Made by a program: the position numbers and the translations under genes. Positions 34,167 through 44,782 of a DNA stretch of 64,000 nucleotides are shown here, piece by piece (the first letter of the stretch is position 1; each line of letters opens with the position of its first letter). The notes beneath the pieces are model-generated. The model saw only the letters and a program-made list of their open reading frames with translations, was not told where the DNA came from and made no database searches. Origin of the DNA: Sepioteuthis lessoniana (lineage: Eukaryota; Mollusca; Cephalopoda; Myopsida; Loliginidae); NCBI GenBank assembly GCA_963585895.1, contig OY757939.1, forward strand, positions 62,829,646-62,893,645, given 5' to 3'.

Positions 34167-35027
34167 TTATGGGATACACATTTTTTCTAGTCTTAAAATA
34201 AGCAATAAAAACATACTTAAGAACATTCTAGAAATTTAGGATCAAAACCGTATTAGCATTTAAGTTACATTTTTATATTTTTCAACCAATCAGCTAAAAA
34301 CATAGAATAGAACATTCTACAAAAATAGGATCGGAAGTCAACTAACAGAAAATATTTAGGCTCGAAAATAAAATAATAAAATACAAATCTGATTGGTCAA
34401 TAAATGTCTACGCGCCAAAATTTTTGGACGATTTTTTGATCCACCTGTAGGATATAAATAACACAGAGTTAGGGAGCCATTAGCCAAGAACACAGACTTA
34501 CACGAAGACTAAGACGAAGACTAAACAACAAGCCACTAAGCCAGTAAAGCAGTAGCCGATACTATGTTCAACAAATTCCTTTCCTTCCTCAACTAAAGTT
34601 CATGACCTAGCTTCAGATGGCCGCGAATCACATTCAAAAGAAAAACCCGACAAACTTTCTTTCATCAACGCGACACGCTGTCGCCACAATCATAAAACCC
34701 GCTATGAATTTAATGTAAGTAAGAACGACTTATTTACGGACTCCGTTAACGTACACACATCTTTAAACAAATTTATTTTCTTCTTGCCAAACTTTATTTT
34801 CCAAAAAGCCATTTACACATCATGTATTTTATTTGTTTTCATATTCTGTTATATGCATATTAAATTGTTTGTTGTTTAATGTTCGTTGTGTTCTATTCCA
34901 TTTCTTTTACGCGATTGTAAAGTTTTGTGTTGTATTTGTGGTGGAAATAATTTAGAGAGCAATACCCGTAAAGTATGAATGCACATCTACTGAAATAACC
35001 AAATTACATACAACCCCCACAAGCTCT
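34167..35027 (+). other. Promoter-like segment splitting the 27-bp minisatellite
   Basis: The flanks on both sides are the same minisatellite: GTTTACGTAGGAC...TATTTTATCTAGC at about 34,129-34,166 and again at about 35,071-35,108. Inside are two CCAAT-type boxes (CCAATCAGC at about 34,288 and GATTGGTCAATAAA at about 34,391), a TATA-like GATATAAATAAC at 34,450-34,461, and downstream ACACAGAGTTAGGGAGCC. I see no coding frame. It could be a solo LTR of an unrecognised family, but I cannot fix its ends. Confidence 0.4.
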
Positions 35028-35139
35028 ATATTATATAGTATTTACATAGCACTATTTTACTTACATAGCAGTTTACGTAGGACTATTCCACAGAGTATTT
35101 TATCTAGCTCTATTCTACATAGTATTTTACATAACTCCA
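35028..35139 (+). repeat. 27-bp minisatellite, right part
   Basis: Degenerate units (TTTACATAGCACTATTTTAC, TCTATTCTACATAGTATTTT) continue the array interrupted at 34,166. Confidence 0.8.
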
Positions 35140-35285
35140 AGGAAAAGTATGAATCCGACTATTCTCTCTCGAGTTATTGGTAAATATTAGGACAGACTGA
35201 TACTTTAACCTTTGTATGGTATACGGTTTAGGAGAAAACTGAATTCAGACCAGAATTGGTGAAGGATGGGCTCTGTCGGGTTATT
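35140..35285 (+). mobile_element. SINE-B fragment, 5' truncated
   Basis: It begins at the core (CCAAGGAAAAGTATGAATCC). The AATATTAGGACAGACTG block and GGAGAAAACTGAATTC follow. The head is missing. Confidence 0.75.
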
Positions 35286-35779
35286 TCTGCCTAAAACATG
35301 CTACAAATTAGCACCCCACAACAAAACCAAGTTACGGGGGAAGACTTTTTATGATATATTCCTTTTATCAAATAGCGTAAAAGATTTTTTTAAATCCTAA
35401 TTCTGCCTTCAAAGTGAATTTCGAACTAACGTTCAATTATTTAATACCAGCAATAAAATTCTTTTACTAAATGCTGTAGTCGACAAAAAGGAGAAAGCTT
35501 TCGTCACTTTAAATAAAAGACTACAAGTACGAATTCTTTCATTTAAACTACAATATTGAATGCTTAGATTCTAATATGATCTGAGTAATAAATAAAACCC
35601 AATGCTTCTCCTCACATAGAATATTCTTCAAAGAGGTTTCTATCATTAAACAAATATCGATAAATAATGACTTTCCTAGTATTGTTGAAAACCAAATGCA
35701 CAAAGCAAGAAACGCATAAGATCAATATTGATAGTAATAACCACTATAATCAGACAATCCTTTTTTATTGCAATCAGAT
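35286..35779. other. AT-rich interval, nothing recognised
   Basis: I see no gene, SINE or terminal repeat that I can support. Confidence 0.5.
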
Positions 35780-36640
35780 GGCTCGGTTGGTTGTTTGGTT
35801 GGTTTTCAATAGCATATGATGGTCATTTAATTCCAAATCCTGTTTGTACATATGATTTTTAAGCAAATAGGTACTATTTACCAACCCCTCCGCTCGGGCA
35901 GGATATGACACAAGGTCAATTTTTAAGCGGAGTTTAACAGGTTTGAATTCAGAGTTTTCCTTCTCCTAGGCTGAAGAACCTAGTCCGTCCTACTATTTAC
36001 CCATAGCTGGAGGGAGAATAAGGGGGTTCATACCTTTCCCAAGGGTATCTGCCCGAAAGTGAACGTAATAGCGCGACTGGAGTACGAACTCGCGTACTAC
36101 GATTCCGCAGTTCATCGCTGTAACCATTACACCACGAGGACACCCCATTTTTTAAGCAAATAGGTAACAGTTTTTAAACGAACCAAAATTCTGTTTGCCC
36201 ACAGTTCAGTGGTTTCAGGTATTACTATCAAACATTAATAGTTCTATTTACCAACTGTTCAACGGTTTCGAATATCGTTATCTAATACTTATAGTTCTAT
36301 TTATGCATAGTTAAATGGTTTAAAGTATTTCTATGTAATATTAATAATTCAGTTTGGTATCAATCATTTCTTTGCCCAAAGTTAAATAGTTAAACAGTTC
36401 TTTTTTTACCCATACGTGGGATCCTAACAGGTACTACCAGTCTGAGTCAGAGTGGACCTGGACGTAATAGCACTGAAGGGGTACTCTACATTACTCAAAG
36501 CTCCAGGACTGGAAACTCACTATCAAATAGTTTTGTGTCATATCCAAGACCGTCGCTAAGGAGTGAGGGGTCTTACTGCAGAGATGCAGTCGGCGTATTG
36601 TACACTCCCAGCCGGCTGGGCTTCTAATACATATGCACAC
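35780..36640 (-). mobile_element. SINE-D interrupted by a chimeric SINE
   Basis: The inverted tail begins near 35,790 (TTGGTTGGTTTTCAATAGC). The body resumes at about 36,157. It holds about three copies of the internal motif (GGTTTCAGGTATTACTATC, GGTTTCGAATATCGTTATC, GGTTTAAAGTATTTCTATG), then TACGTGGGATCCTAACAGG, GAAGGGGTACTC and the head end near 36,620 (CCAGCCGGCTGGGC). Confidence 0.87.
35874..36138 (-). mobile_element. Chimeric SINE: SINE-A head joined to SINE-B 3' part
   Basis: On the minus strand it starts GGGGTGTCCTCGTGGTG and runs through the SINE-A boxes (GTTCGTACTCCAGTCGCGC) into the core (AAGGTATGAACCCCCTTAT). It then continues as SINE-B (TCTCCCTCCAGCTATGGG, TAGTAGGACGGACTAGG) to the SINE-B end GGAGGGGTTGGTAAATAG. 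TTTTTAAGCAAATAGGTA occurs on both sides (35,856-35,873 and 36,139-36,156), a perfect 18-bp target duplication. The hybrid therefore inserted as one unit. Confidence 0.93.
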
Positions 36641-37309
36641 TAACAACAAACAAGATGAACGTACATTAAAATGTATCACTTTCCCATTAATTATTTATTA
36701 CGAAAAACTTAGAACCTCTCATCAAGTAATTAGCAACAACCTGCTTCGACAAAAATAACAGCACCTACTAGCCAATATATGCATATTGAATATGAATTTA
36801 CTTGCTTTTTAGCAAAATGTCCCTCCCATCTTAAAAAAAAACTATCCAATTGCTACATTAAACAAACTCATATTGTCTTATATAGAATCCTCACCTACCA
36901 CCTCTCTGATCAGACTGAGATTAGAAATCATCTCAACAAACACATACCTCTTTAAAATCCATTACGTAAAACATACAAAGTCAAAAGAAAATAAGAAAAA
37001 CACAAGAAATATTCGAAAACTTAAATATAAAATACTAATTCTCAATACGATAATAGGACAATGACAGGAAAATCTAAATGTAATGTAATAGGCTATTAAA
37101 GTTGCACTCTTCCTAATAACTTCTGTGAGATGTCGTCAAGCACTTAACTGGCCAACGCCATTCTTGTTTGACTCGTGACCGTTGCAGGAAGTTAACAACA
37201 CTTCAATTGCCAACACCAAGTGCGTTTAAAAACAAATATATAAAAACTTAGTTCATACCATTCTTTAAATGACAAGAGACAATGAAAATGAACCTTGTCT
37301 AAACTTCCC
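36641..37309. other. AT-rich interval, nothing recognised
   Basis: I see no SINE box or terminal repeat. Short frames near 36,873-37,064 and 37,192-37,383 are low-complexity or overlap the SINE-D head. Confidence 0.5.
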
Positions 37310-37690
37310 AGTTGTAGAATACATCGACTGCATCTCTGCAGATGGGTAAGACCCCTAACCCAATGAGTGTCTGGATATGACACTAAACTGTATTTGATAG
37401 TGAGGCTCCAATCCTGGCTCTGAGAGGAATGTAAAGTACCCCTTCATTACTATTACTCCCGGGTCCACTCTGATCTAGAGAGGTAGTGTAATTTATACTA
37501 AGCTTTTTGTTAGATGTGGCACAAGGCCAAATGAATAGGGCGCCCAATGAGTCTCGAACTCACTTTTTCAGGTTTGCTAGTCAAGCTTGCAAACCGTTAC
37601 ACTATTCGAGGCGCTCTCTGATCTAGAGTGGTAGTACCGTTTAGGTCTCATCTATGCGTCAAAAACAACTATTAATTCATTTACTATACT
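37310..37690 (+). mobile_element. SINE-D interrupted by a small SINE
   Basis: In sense orientation: TACATCGACTGCATCTCTGC, GGGTAAGACCCC, GGTGAGGCTCC-type block, AGTACCCCTTCATTAC and GGGTCCACTCTGATCTAGAG. A 128-bp insertion is followed by the continuation TGGTAGTACCG and TCTATGCGTCAAAAAC. Confidence 0.88.
37488..37615 (-). mobile_element. SINE-E, short tRNA-headed element nested in SINE-D
   Basis: The minus strand starts GAGCGCCTCGAATAGTG and TAACGGTT (A-box region). A B-box-like GAGTTCGAGACTC follows, then CCTTGTGCCACATC and a short A-rich end. CTCTGATCTAGAG followed by A/T-GGTAGT lies on both sides (37,468-37,487 and 37,616-37,635), a 20-bp target duplication with one mismatch. No other copy is seen here. 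Confidence 0.88.
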
Positions 37691-37785
37691 GGAAACCATT
37701 TTATTGTATGCAAACAAATGGGCCCTACCTTTTTTAAATAGTTGCTAACAAACTACCCGTTCACAAATCACACATTTAATATATA

Positions 37786-38680
37786 CGAGAATCATTAAAT
37801 AAGTTTCCAGACTTTTTTCGTATGGGCACTTTAATTGATAGTACATACATGAAACTCTAGTCCCCTTCGAACTAATCTCCTCCGGTTGCAATGCACTTGT
37901 TGTACTGTTCCAAAAAATTCTGGAAGGCCCCATGGAGGTCCTCTTTGTGAGCGTGTCAATGACCTTCGTCACAGCCTCTTTCATCTCCTCAATTGTCTCA
38001 TAACAACAGCCTCTGAGCTTAGGGAATAACCAAAAGTCACAGGGAGCAAGATCTGGATTATAGAGAGGGTGAGCAACTGTCTGGATGCCCATCTTTGTCA
38101 AATAGTCTGTGACAAGGATAGAGTTGTGGACTGGTGCATTGTCCTGGTGGAAATGCCACTGACCCGATTTGAAGAGTGCTCGCCTCTTTTCTCTTGGTGA
38201 ACTCCTTTAAAACCTCAACATAGTAATCCTAACCTTAAGCCCAACCCTTTGGCCAATCAACTCTGGTGTATTGAGTTCCTTACTCCCCCCCACACCTCTC
38301 ATCATCCCTCACAGACTCGCTGCCTTCCTTGAATCTCTTATGCCACTCAAAAACTCATGCTCGATTCATGCAAGGTGCTCCAAAAGCAGTCTGAAGCATT
38401 CCATACGTTTCTGTGGCATTTTTTCCAAGTTTAAAACACAATTTTATTGCATATCGTTCTTCTAAAGTGTCAGATTGCATTTTTGAAATTCACCAGCTGT
38501 GACAATCAGGATTTAGTAGGGGGGTATACCAATTGCTGCTGTAGCTGTTCGTTTGAACCTGAAATCATAAAAATTAGTCAGTCATCTCATAAGATGTATA
38601 GCAATAACAAACTGAATTGTCCAGAGTCTAAATGCCTGTACAAAAAAAAAAAGTCTGGAAACTTATTGAAGGTATGCGCC
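37786..38680 (-). mobile_element. Mariner (DD34D) transposon, internally deleted, copy 2
   Basis: This copy has the same inverted ends as the one at 29,223 (AATAAGTTTCCAGAC plus T-run), with TA before 37,786. On the minus strand it keeps the N-terminal DNA-binding part (YAIKFCFKLGKNATETYGML, FGAPCMNRA, FEWH-like) and, after a central deletion near 38,170-38,240, the catalytic end (DNAPVHNSI, PDLAPCDFWLFPKLRG). In-frame stops and frameshifts occur in both parts. The region around the first catalytic Asp is missing. Confidence 0.92.
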
Positions 38681-39429
38681 ATTAAATCAAATAACCTAAC
38701 CCGACCTTGTAAAAACCCTATAAAAACAAATTATACGATTCTTTAAGATGGCTGGAGACACAGCTTCAAACGGTTATAATCCTGATTCTTTCGGACGATT
38801 TTTTATATTCTTTTGATCAGCATTTAAGTTTGCTTATTCATAAACAAGAAAACCATACATTCTTTCTTGTCTGATATTTTTAGTCAAAGATGTATCAATG
38901 AAAAACTGTTCCCTGTATGTATATTTTGGGTCATTCAAGTTAACTTTTTAAACCTGAAAAAACTCTATAAATTTAGGGGCTGTTTTATATGGCAGGGCTA
39001 AAACACAATCTACTGATTGACCGCAGAGTGTTCAACTAGTGAACCAGTCCTCCTAACAATCAATATACACCACTTACTGTAACTCCAGTGGACGACCACA
39101 AACATTTCCTACTTGAACTCGTGTTTAGTGAACGTGTTTAGTGAACGTGTTTAACAAATTAACATAGTATCAATATAAAACAAAAAAACAAATATAAACA
39201 GATTAAACATCATATATCACACGCCATTTCCAACAGCTGATGCACCAACTGTAAACACTATCGGTAACATCACAGCACCGATGCGACCATTCAGACAACA
39301 ATGTCATGTTGTTTATCAGGGCAATTTCATGAGAAGGCAAGAGATTGTGAATTCATATAAACAACTTAACTTAATTGTAAAATCATTTTCAAGGATGTTC
39401 AGTCGGAAAATAATTTGCGATGTACTTTT
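38681..39429. other. AT-rich interval, nothing recognised
   Basis: There is no open frame, SINE head or terminal repeat that I can support in about 750 bp. Confidence 0.5.
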
Positions 39430-39668
39430 ATAGTAAATCATTTAAAATGCATTTGTATATCAAAATCACTTGCAATTCATTTATAACATAAAATCATTTA
39501 AAATGCATTTTTAGAGTAAAACCATTTAGAATTAATTTCTTTAGTAAAATCATCTGTAATGAATTTGTATAGTAAAATCATTTGTAATGAATTTCTATAG
39601 TAAAATCATTTGTAATGAATTTGTCTTGTAAAATCATTTGTAATGCATTTGTCTTTTGTATAGTAAAA
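39430..39668 (-). repeat. 28-bp minisatellite, inverted copy of the 27,785 array
   Basis: The unit TATAGTAAAATCATTTG plus TAATGAATTTC is the exact reverse complement of the array unit 11.5 kb upstream. About eight copies are present; the left ones are diverged (AAAATGCATTT variants). Confidence 0.92.
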
Positions 39669-39792
39669 TTCTTGGATCGTACTCAACAAATCAGCCTTAA
39701 AAGTTTAGTTTAGTTTTGATGGATAAAAGATAATGGAAAAAACGTTTCCATCCTTTTGCCAGAGGTTTTATATGGCTGTACTCATTTTTAGG
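39669..39792. other. Short unassigned spacer
   Basis: This is a mixed sequence between the minisatellite and SINE-B. Nothing is recognised. Confidence 0.5.
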
Positions 39793-40085
39793 AGATGCCC
39801 ATGGTGCAATAGTTATCGTCAAAGGAAATGGACACGGAGACACGAGTTCAATTCTCAGACAAGGCTGATTGCATTTCTCATAGCACTAATACCATTAAGA
39901 AAGATATGAATCTAATTATTCTCCCTCCAGTTGTTGATTAATAGTAGGGCAGACTGAATTCTTCAGCCTTAGTTAGGCAACCAACCTAGAAGAAGGAAAA
40001 ACTCTGAATTCAAACCAGTTAAACTCTGCTAAAAAAATGACAGCGTCACATCCTGCCCGTGCAGAGTGGTTGGTAAATACATACT
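39793..40085 (+). mobile_element. SINE-B, full length
   Basis: The head GATGCCCATGGTGCAATAG, B-box region GAGTTCAATTCTCAG, core AAGAAAGATATGAATC, the AGTAGGGCAGACTG block, and the 3' end AGAGTGGTTGGTAAATAC are followed by CATAC. Confidence 0.9.
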
Positions 40086-40487
40086 CATTTTTAGACAACT
40101 TAAATATTCATATTTTTGATAACAGAATCATAATCCAAAAGAATTTGCTGATAAATATATATCGAGCATTTTGAAGGCTGCAAACCTAAGATCTAACTCT
40201 AAGTTGTGCTTTATCTTTATATATGCATATATATATATATATATATACATATATAACCTATAAGTCTCTGCCTGTGGGATAAAAACCCAGATGATACAAT
40301 TTCCAAATAAGAATTATGCAAACTGATATCTGGGAAAAATTCAATAAGAAAAGAGAAAAGATTAAAGATACCCGTACCATTTGAAAGTAATGAAATAGTG
40401 CTGCAATGCCAAGCCAAAAGAAAAAAAACACTGGCAGAATCAACTAACCTATATGTATGTTTATATATATATATATATATATATATA
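40086..40487. other. AT-rich interval with two (AT)n runs
   Basis: (AT)n runs at about 40,223-40,252 and 40,460-40,487 frame an otherwise unremarkable stretch. The second run abuts the LINE. Confidence 0.6.
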
Positions 40488-41852
40488 ACGAAATACTGCT
40501 CCGATACTGCAACGCTGAATACAAACAGAGAATAATAGACAGATGGACAAAGTGCTGCATCCGACCTTTCTCCAAGAAAGGTAACCTCGGAATAGCGACG
40601 AACAACCGCGGTATTACCCTTACTTCCATAGCGGCCAAGATTGACAGTCCTCTGCTACTCAACCACATAGAATCTGGAATTGAGAAAGAACTTAGGAAGA
40701 ACCAAAATGGCTTTCGAAGAAATCGATCCATCACAACTTTTGACTATCTGTAGAATATTGGAAGGTGTTCGAGCAAAAAAAACTGAGGCGACACTATTAT
40801 TTGTAGACTTCACCAAGGCATTTGACTCCATACACGGATGGAAGATGAAGCAAGTACTTCACGCCAACGGTCTCCTTAAAGAAACTGTCGGAGCCATAAT
40901 GATGCTATATAAAAACACGAAAGTAAAAGTTCGCTCCCCGGATGGGGACAGAGACCTTTTTTTTTTAACACTGTCGCAGGTGTGCTGTAAGGGGAAACAT
41001 TAGCCCCATACCCGTTTATTAACTGCTTAGACTACGTGCTTCGAACGTCATTAGATTTAATCAAAGAAAATGCCTTTACGCTGCAAAGACAAGAAGCAGA
41101 TACCCCGCCCGAACGATTACGGACGCGGACTACGCTGATGACATAGCGCTTCTGGCAAATACACCCGGCCAAACCCAATCTCTGCTGCATTGTCTGGAAT
41201 GGACAGCAGGTGGCACAGGTGTCCATGTCAACGTAGACAAAACAGAGTTCATGTGCTTTAATCAAAGAGGCGACATCTATACACTTAATGGTTGATATCT
41301 GAAACTTGTGGACAAGTTCACCTATCACCGAAAATGATATCAACATGCGAATAGCGAAGGCTTAAACAGCTATGAATAGACTATCGGTCATATGAAAGTT
41401 AGACCTATCAGATAAAATAGTGCAGTTTTTTCCCAAGCAGTGGTCGTGTCAATACTACTGTATGGAAGCACCACATGGATGCTAACTAAGCGTATGGAGA
41501 GTAAGCTTGACAGTAATTGCACAAGAATGCTGAGAGCTATACTGAACAAGTCCTGGAGGCGGCATCCCACAAAGCAGCAGCTGTACGGACACCGTACACC
41601 CATCTCGAAAACCATCCAAATTAGATGAGCAAGACATGCGGGACACTGCTGGAGAAGTAAAGGCGAACTGAGAGGTGATGTACTCCAGTGGACTCCCTCA
41701 CACGAACGAGCAAGGGTAATGCAACCAGCTTTAACCTATCTACAAAAGCTCTGTACTGAAAAAGGATGTAGCATGGAAGACCTACCTAGAGCGATGGACG
41801 ATAGGGAGGAGTAGCGGAAGAGGGTTAGCGAAATCTGTGCTAGAGGCTCGCC
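40488..41852 (+). mobile_element. RTE-like LINE, reverse transcriptase and C-terminal part, broken
   Basis: The blocks appear in order: GIATNNRGITLTSIAAKI, LRKNQNGFRRNRS, then after a frameshift near 40,740 LLFVDFTKAFDS (first catalytic Asp) and IMMLYKNTKVKV. After a further shift near 40,970 come TDADYADDIALLANT with the YADD active site at 41,131-41,142, TEFMCFNQRGD, SILLYGSTTWMLTKRMESK, LNKSWRRHPTKQQLYGH and AGHCWRSK. The element is 5'-truncated (no endonuclease) and ends in CATGA plus (AT)n, as expected for an RTE-type 3' end. At least three frameshifts and several stops make it dead. RTE clade is my best reading, with a related clade as the alternative. Confidence 0.92.
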
Positions 41853-41853
41853 A

Positions 41854-41911
<58 letters not shown>
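41853..41911. repeat. (AT)n at the LINE 3' end
   Basis: About 28 AT repeats directly follow the last LINE codons and lead into a SINE tail. Confidence 0.97.
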
Positions 41912-42000
41912 CCCAGCTATAATTTGATAGTATCTTTGTTCTACAAGAATGGCTTTCGTATTAAATAACCAACGAAGAAACCAAACCAAACCAAATCAAA
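41912..42000 (+). mobile_element. SINE-A 3' fragment
   Basis: ACCCAGCTATAATTTGATAG, GGCTTTCGTATTAAATAACC and AGAAACCAAACCAAACC give the core end and tail. The right half of the hairpin (GGTTGATATGCC) is deleted. Confidence 0.78.
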
Positions 42001-42011
42001 CAAATGTATAT

Positions 42012-42287
42012 CTATATACCAACCCCTTCGGATGAAAAAAATGTTTCACAGTGAATTTGTGAGCAGAATTTAGTAGGTTCGTATTAAGAGTTGTCCTTCT
42101 CCTAGACTGGTCACCAAACCAAGATCAAAGAGCCTAGTTAGCACTACTATTTAACCATATTTGAATGCACACCTTTCTCGAATGTATTAGCGCAATGTGA
42201 AATGCAAATAGACTTGTCAAGGATTTGAATTCGAATCACGGTGTCCATTTCGAACGACAGTAAACCTTACCACACAAGGTGCCTTCA
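42012..42287 (-). mobile_element. SINE-B, diverged
   Basis: Inverted 3' end TACCAACCCCTTCGG, then GAGTTGTCCTTCTCC, GACTGGTCACCAAACC, a diverged core, B-box region GAATTCGAATC, and the head end near AAGGTGCCTT. It is among the most diverged copies here. Confidence 0.8.
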
Positions 42288-42299
42288 TTGATATATACA

Positions 42300-42424
42300 T
42301 ATATATATATATGGGAGATCAACTGATTTACACACTAAAAAAAGTTTTAATTTTTTTTTAAACAATAGGCTCAAGAAGCGGTCATTTTGTAATATATTCA
42401 CAAAGGTCCAAAAATACGACCAAG
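42300..42424. other. Short AT-rich spacer
   Basis: (AT)n at 42,293-42,312, then A/T runs. Nothing is recognised. Confidence 0.5.
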
Positions 42425-42935
42425 ATACGTATACGTGAAATGTACATAGGGAATCCCGAAATACACGAAATTGGTTCAGGTACGAAACTTTTATTTACCT
42501 TCTTGAGTTTAAGGTTTTTCGACATGAGGAGAGAGAGGCACAATTTCTTCAACAAACGCGCTGCACATTTCATAGACCCCCAACTGGTCTCGCCTCGGCG
42601 AGACCAAAAATCGACTACCTTCCTCTCGACTCGAATCTCAACTCTCTCGTTCAGAGTTTAAATCTCAACTGTTTTTTTTTTCAAATTCCCAAATCCTCAG
42701 CGCTTCCGGGCATGACGTCATTTACGTCCCCGGTCCATTTTCTATCTGGGGGTTTTATTGTGACATCTCTGATTGTCACATCCGCCCCGCACGCGCGTGA
42801 ACACCTGCACTCAGTGTGTGCACCTAACTAAACCGAAATGCAAGATATATAAAACGAAATCCAAAATACGAATACGTGAAATGTACATAGGGAATCCCGA
42901 AATACACGAAATTGGTTCAGGTACGAAACTTCCGC
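42425..42935 (+). repeat. Promoter-like dispersed repeat X, copy 2, flanked by 63-bp direct repeats
   Basis: A roughly 63-bp block (ATACGTGAAATGTACATAGG through CAGGTACGAAACTT) occurs at about 42,430 and again at about 42,868. The body between them matches 16,450-16,875. It holds TGACGTCA at 42,713-42,720 and GATATATAAAAC at 42,845-42,856. A palindromic CTCGCCTCGGCGAG lies at about 42,590. The second direct repeat begins immediately after the TATA region. Confidence 0.7.
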
Positions 42936-43290
42936 AATTATATTACAATTTTTGTATTTGTATTTTTTGTATTTATCGACCAATCAGCGTTTTCGCGTTA
43001 GTTTTAAAATTTCGAGATACTTAGCCGACGACAATATTTTGACTTGCCTCGCAAAAATTTGAAAGATCAAAACCCAAAATAATTCAAGAAATATTTTCCC
43101 TCCTTGTGTGTTTAAAATATATTTTCTTTTAGCCAAGTAATATCATTGATAATTGATCAACTTTTTTATCAAATTTCGAGCCAATATCAATCGTATAAAT
43201 AAGTGAAGAAATAAATATTTCTTTAGCAGATATGGATTTATTCTATTTTTACTCCATCTTCAGGCTTATTTCTTTTGAATTAAAATCTAA
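42936..43290 (+). repeat. Dispersed repeat Y, copy 1
   Basis: Blocks CGACCAATCAGCG, TTAGTTTTAAAATTTCG, GACGACAATATTTTGACTTG, TTTTCCCTCC and GATCAACTTTTTTATC recur in the same order, inverted, at 55,070-55,280. It directly follows repeat X, so X and Y may be parts of one larger element. There is no coding frame. Confidence 0.7.
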
Positions 43291-43734
43291 TATGCTTTCC
43301 TTTTAATTATGCATTTAGTTTCAACATCATTTATTTTTTCTTGAATCGGATGAATACATCAGTGCTTACTTAAATTTATTTCTACTATTATTAAAAAAAA
43401 TGTCACGCTTGCTAATTATTCCATTTTAATTACAAACTGATATTACCGTCATAATATTGTTCTCTTACTACATAGTTACACAGTGATACAAAGATTTTTT
43501 GCACATACAAAACAAGTCCACTTAAATTTTTAGATAACAATTACTGCTACAATTCATGCATGAATCATCACTTCCTCTTTGAAAATATTTACACTTTAAT
43601 TAATTTTAGCTTTTCTTAAAAGAAAAGATTCTGTAACTTCTGTTTCTCAGCAAACTTTTCACTCAATCGAAAGAAATAGAATTTATCAATTTGTAGAGTG
43701 GAGTTTTTATTCAATCATATACATCTTTATCCGT

Positions 43735-43737
<3 letters not shown>
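43291..43737. other. AT-rich interval, nothing recognised
   Basis: There is no gene, SINE or terminal repeat that I can support. Confidence 0.5.
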
Positions 43738-43788
<51 letters not shown>

Positions 43789-44128
43789 TGTGTGAGTGTG
43801 TGTATGTGAGTGTGTGTGTGAGTGTATGTGTGTGTGTGTGTGTGAGTGTGTGTGTGTGAGTGTATGTGTGTGAGTATGTGTGTGTATGTGTGAGTGTGTG
43901 TGTGTGTGTGTGTGAGTGTCTGTGTGTAAGTGTGTGTGTGAGTGTGTGTATATGTGTGTGAGTGTGTGTGCGTGTGAGTGTGTGTGTGTGTGTGTGAGTG
44001 TGTGTGTGTGTGTGTGAGTGTATGTGTGTGTGTGAGTGTGTGTGTGTCTGTGTGTGTGTGTGTGTGTGAGTGTGTGTGTGTGTGAGTGTGTGTATGTGTG
44101 TGTGTGAGTGTGTGTGTGTGTGTGTGTA
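43738..44128 (+). repeat. Long (TG)n microsatellite with GAGTG and TATG interruptions
   Basis: About 390 bp of TG dinucleotides is broken at irregular spacing by GAGTG and TATG. The minus-strand His/Thr-rich frame is a shadow. Confidence 0.97.
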
Positions 44129-44149
44129 ATTTGCTTGAAGTATTGCGCA

Positions 44150-44782
44150 AATTATTTTTTCTATTGTATTAAGTTAAAGGGCTATTGCAATAATAATTAT
44201 AATAATAATAATTATTTGAGTCAAATTAATTTCAATGTAAAAACTTCATTGACAGAGACTTTTTTAAAGTTGGATGTTAGATGTCCCAAGTTTTTTTGGA
44301 CGTTGTAAACTTGTTGTCACGTGGAGTGTTAGAATGTCATGTTGGGTGTTGTAACCATGGCACCACGTGGGGTGTTTAAACGCTATGCGGAATAGACATG
44401 ACTTCAGTTGTACTTATAAATTTCATTTTATTTTACTTTATTCTTATTTTTTTAAACTTAAATATGTATTTGAAATGTGCACGTTAATCAATTCAGTATC
44501 TAATTCTAACCAACTGTTAATTTGAGGGAGTAACTTTGCTATTGATAAAGCCTCCTTAATTTTGAGTTTTCGAATATTGCGTACAATTGCTTCTATTTTA
44601 ATGGCGTTAAAACACCCCACGTGACACCATGGTTACAACGTCCAAAAACATTTGAACATTCAACATCGTGTTCATTTTTAAAAAAGTCCCTGACGATGTA
44701 GTTTTTACTTTGAAATTAATTAGACTCAAATAATTATTATTTCGCATTGCAATAGCCCTCCAACTTAATACAATAAGACAAA

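Noticed and set aside
36873-37064. 63-codon Lys/Asn/Ile-rich frame
   Set aside because: Low complexity in AT-rich DNA, with no homology I recognise.
43734-44150. His/Thr-rich frame on the minus strand
   Set aside because: It is a shadow of the (TG)n microsatellite.
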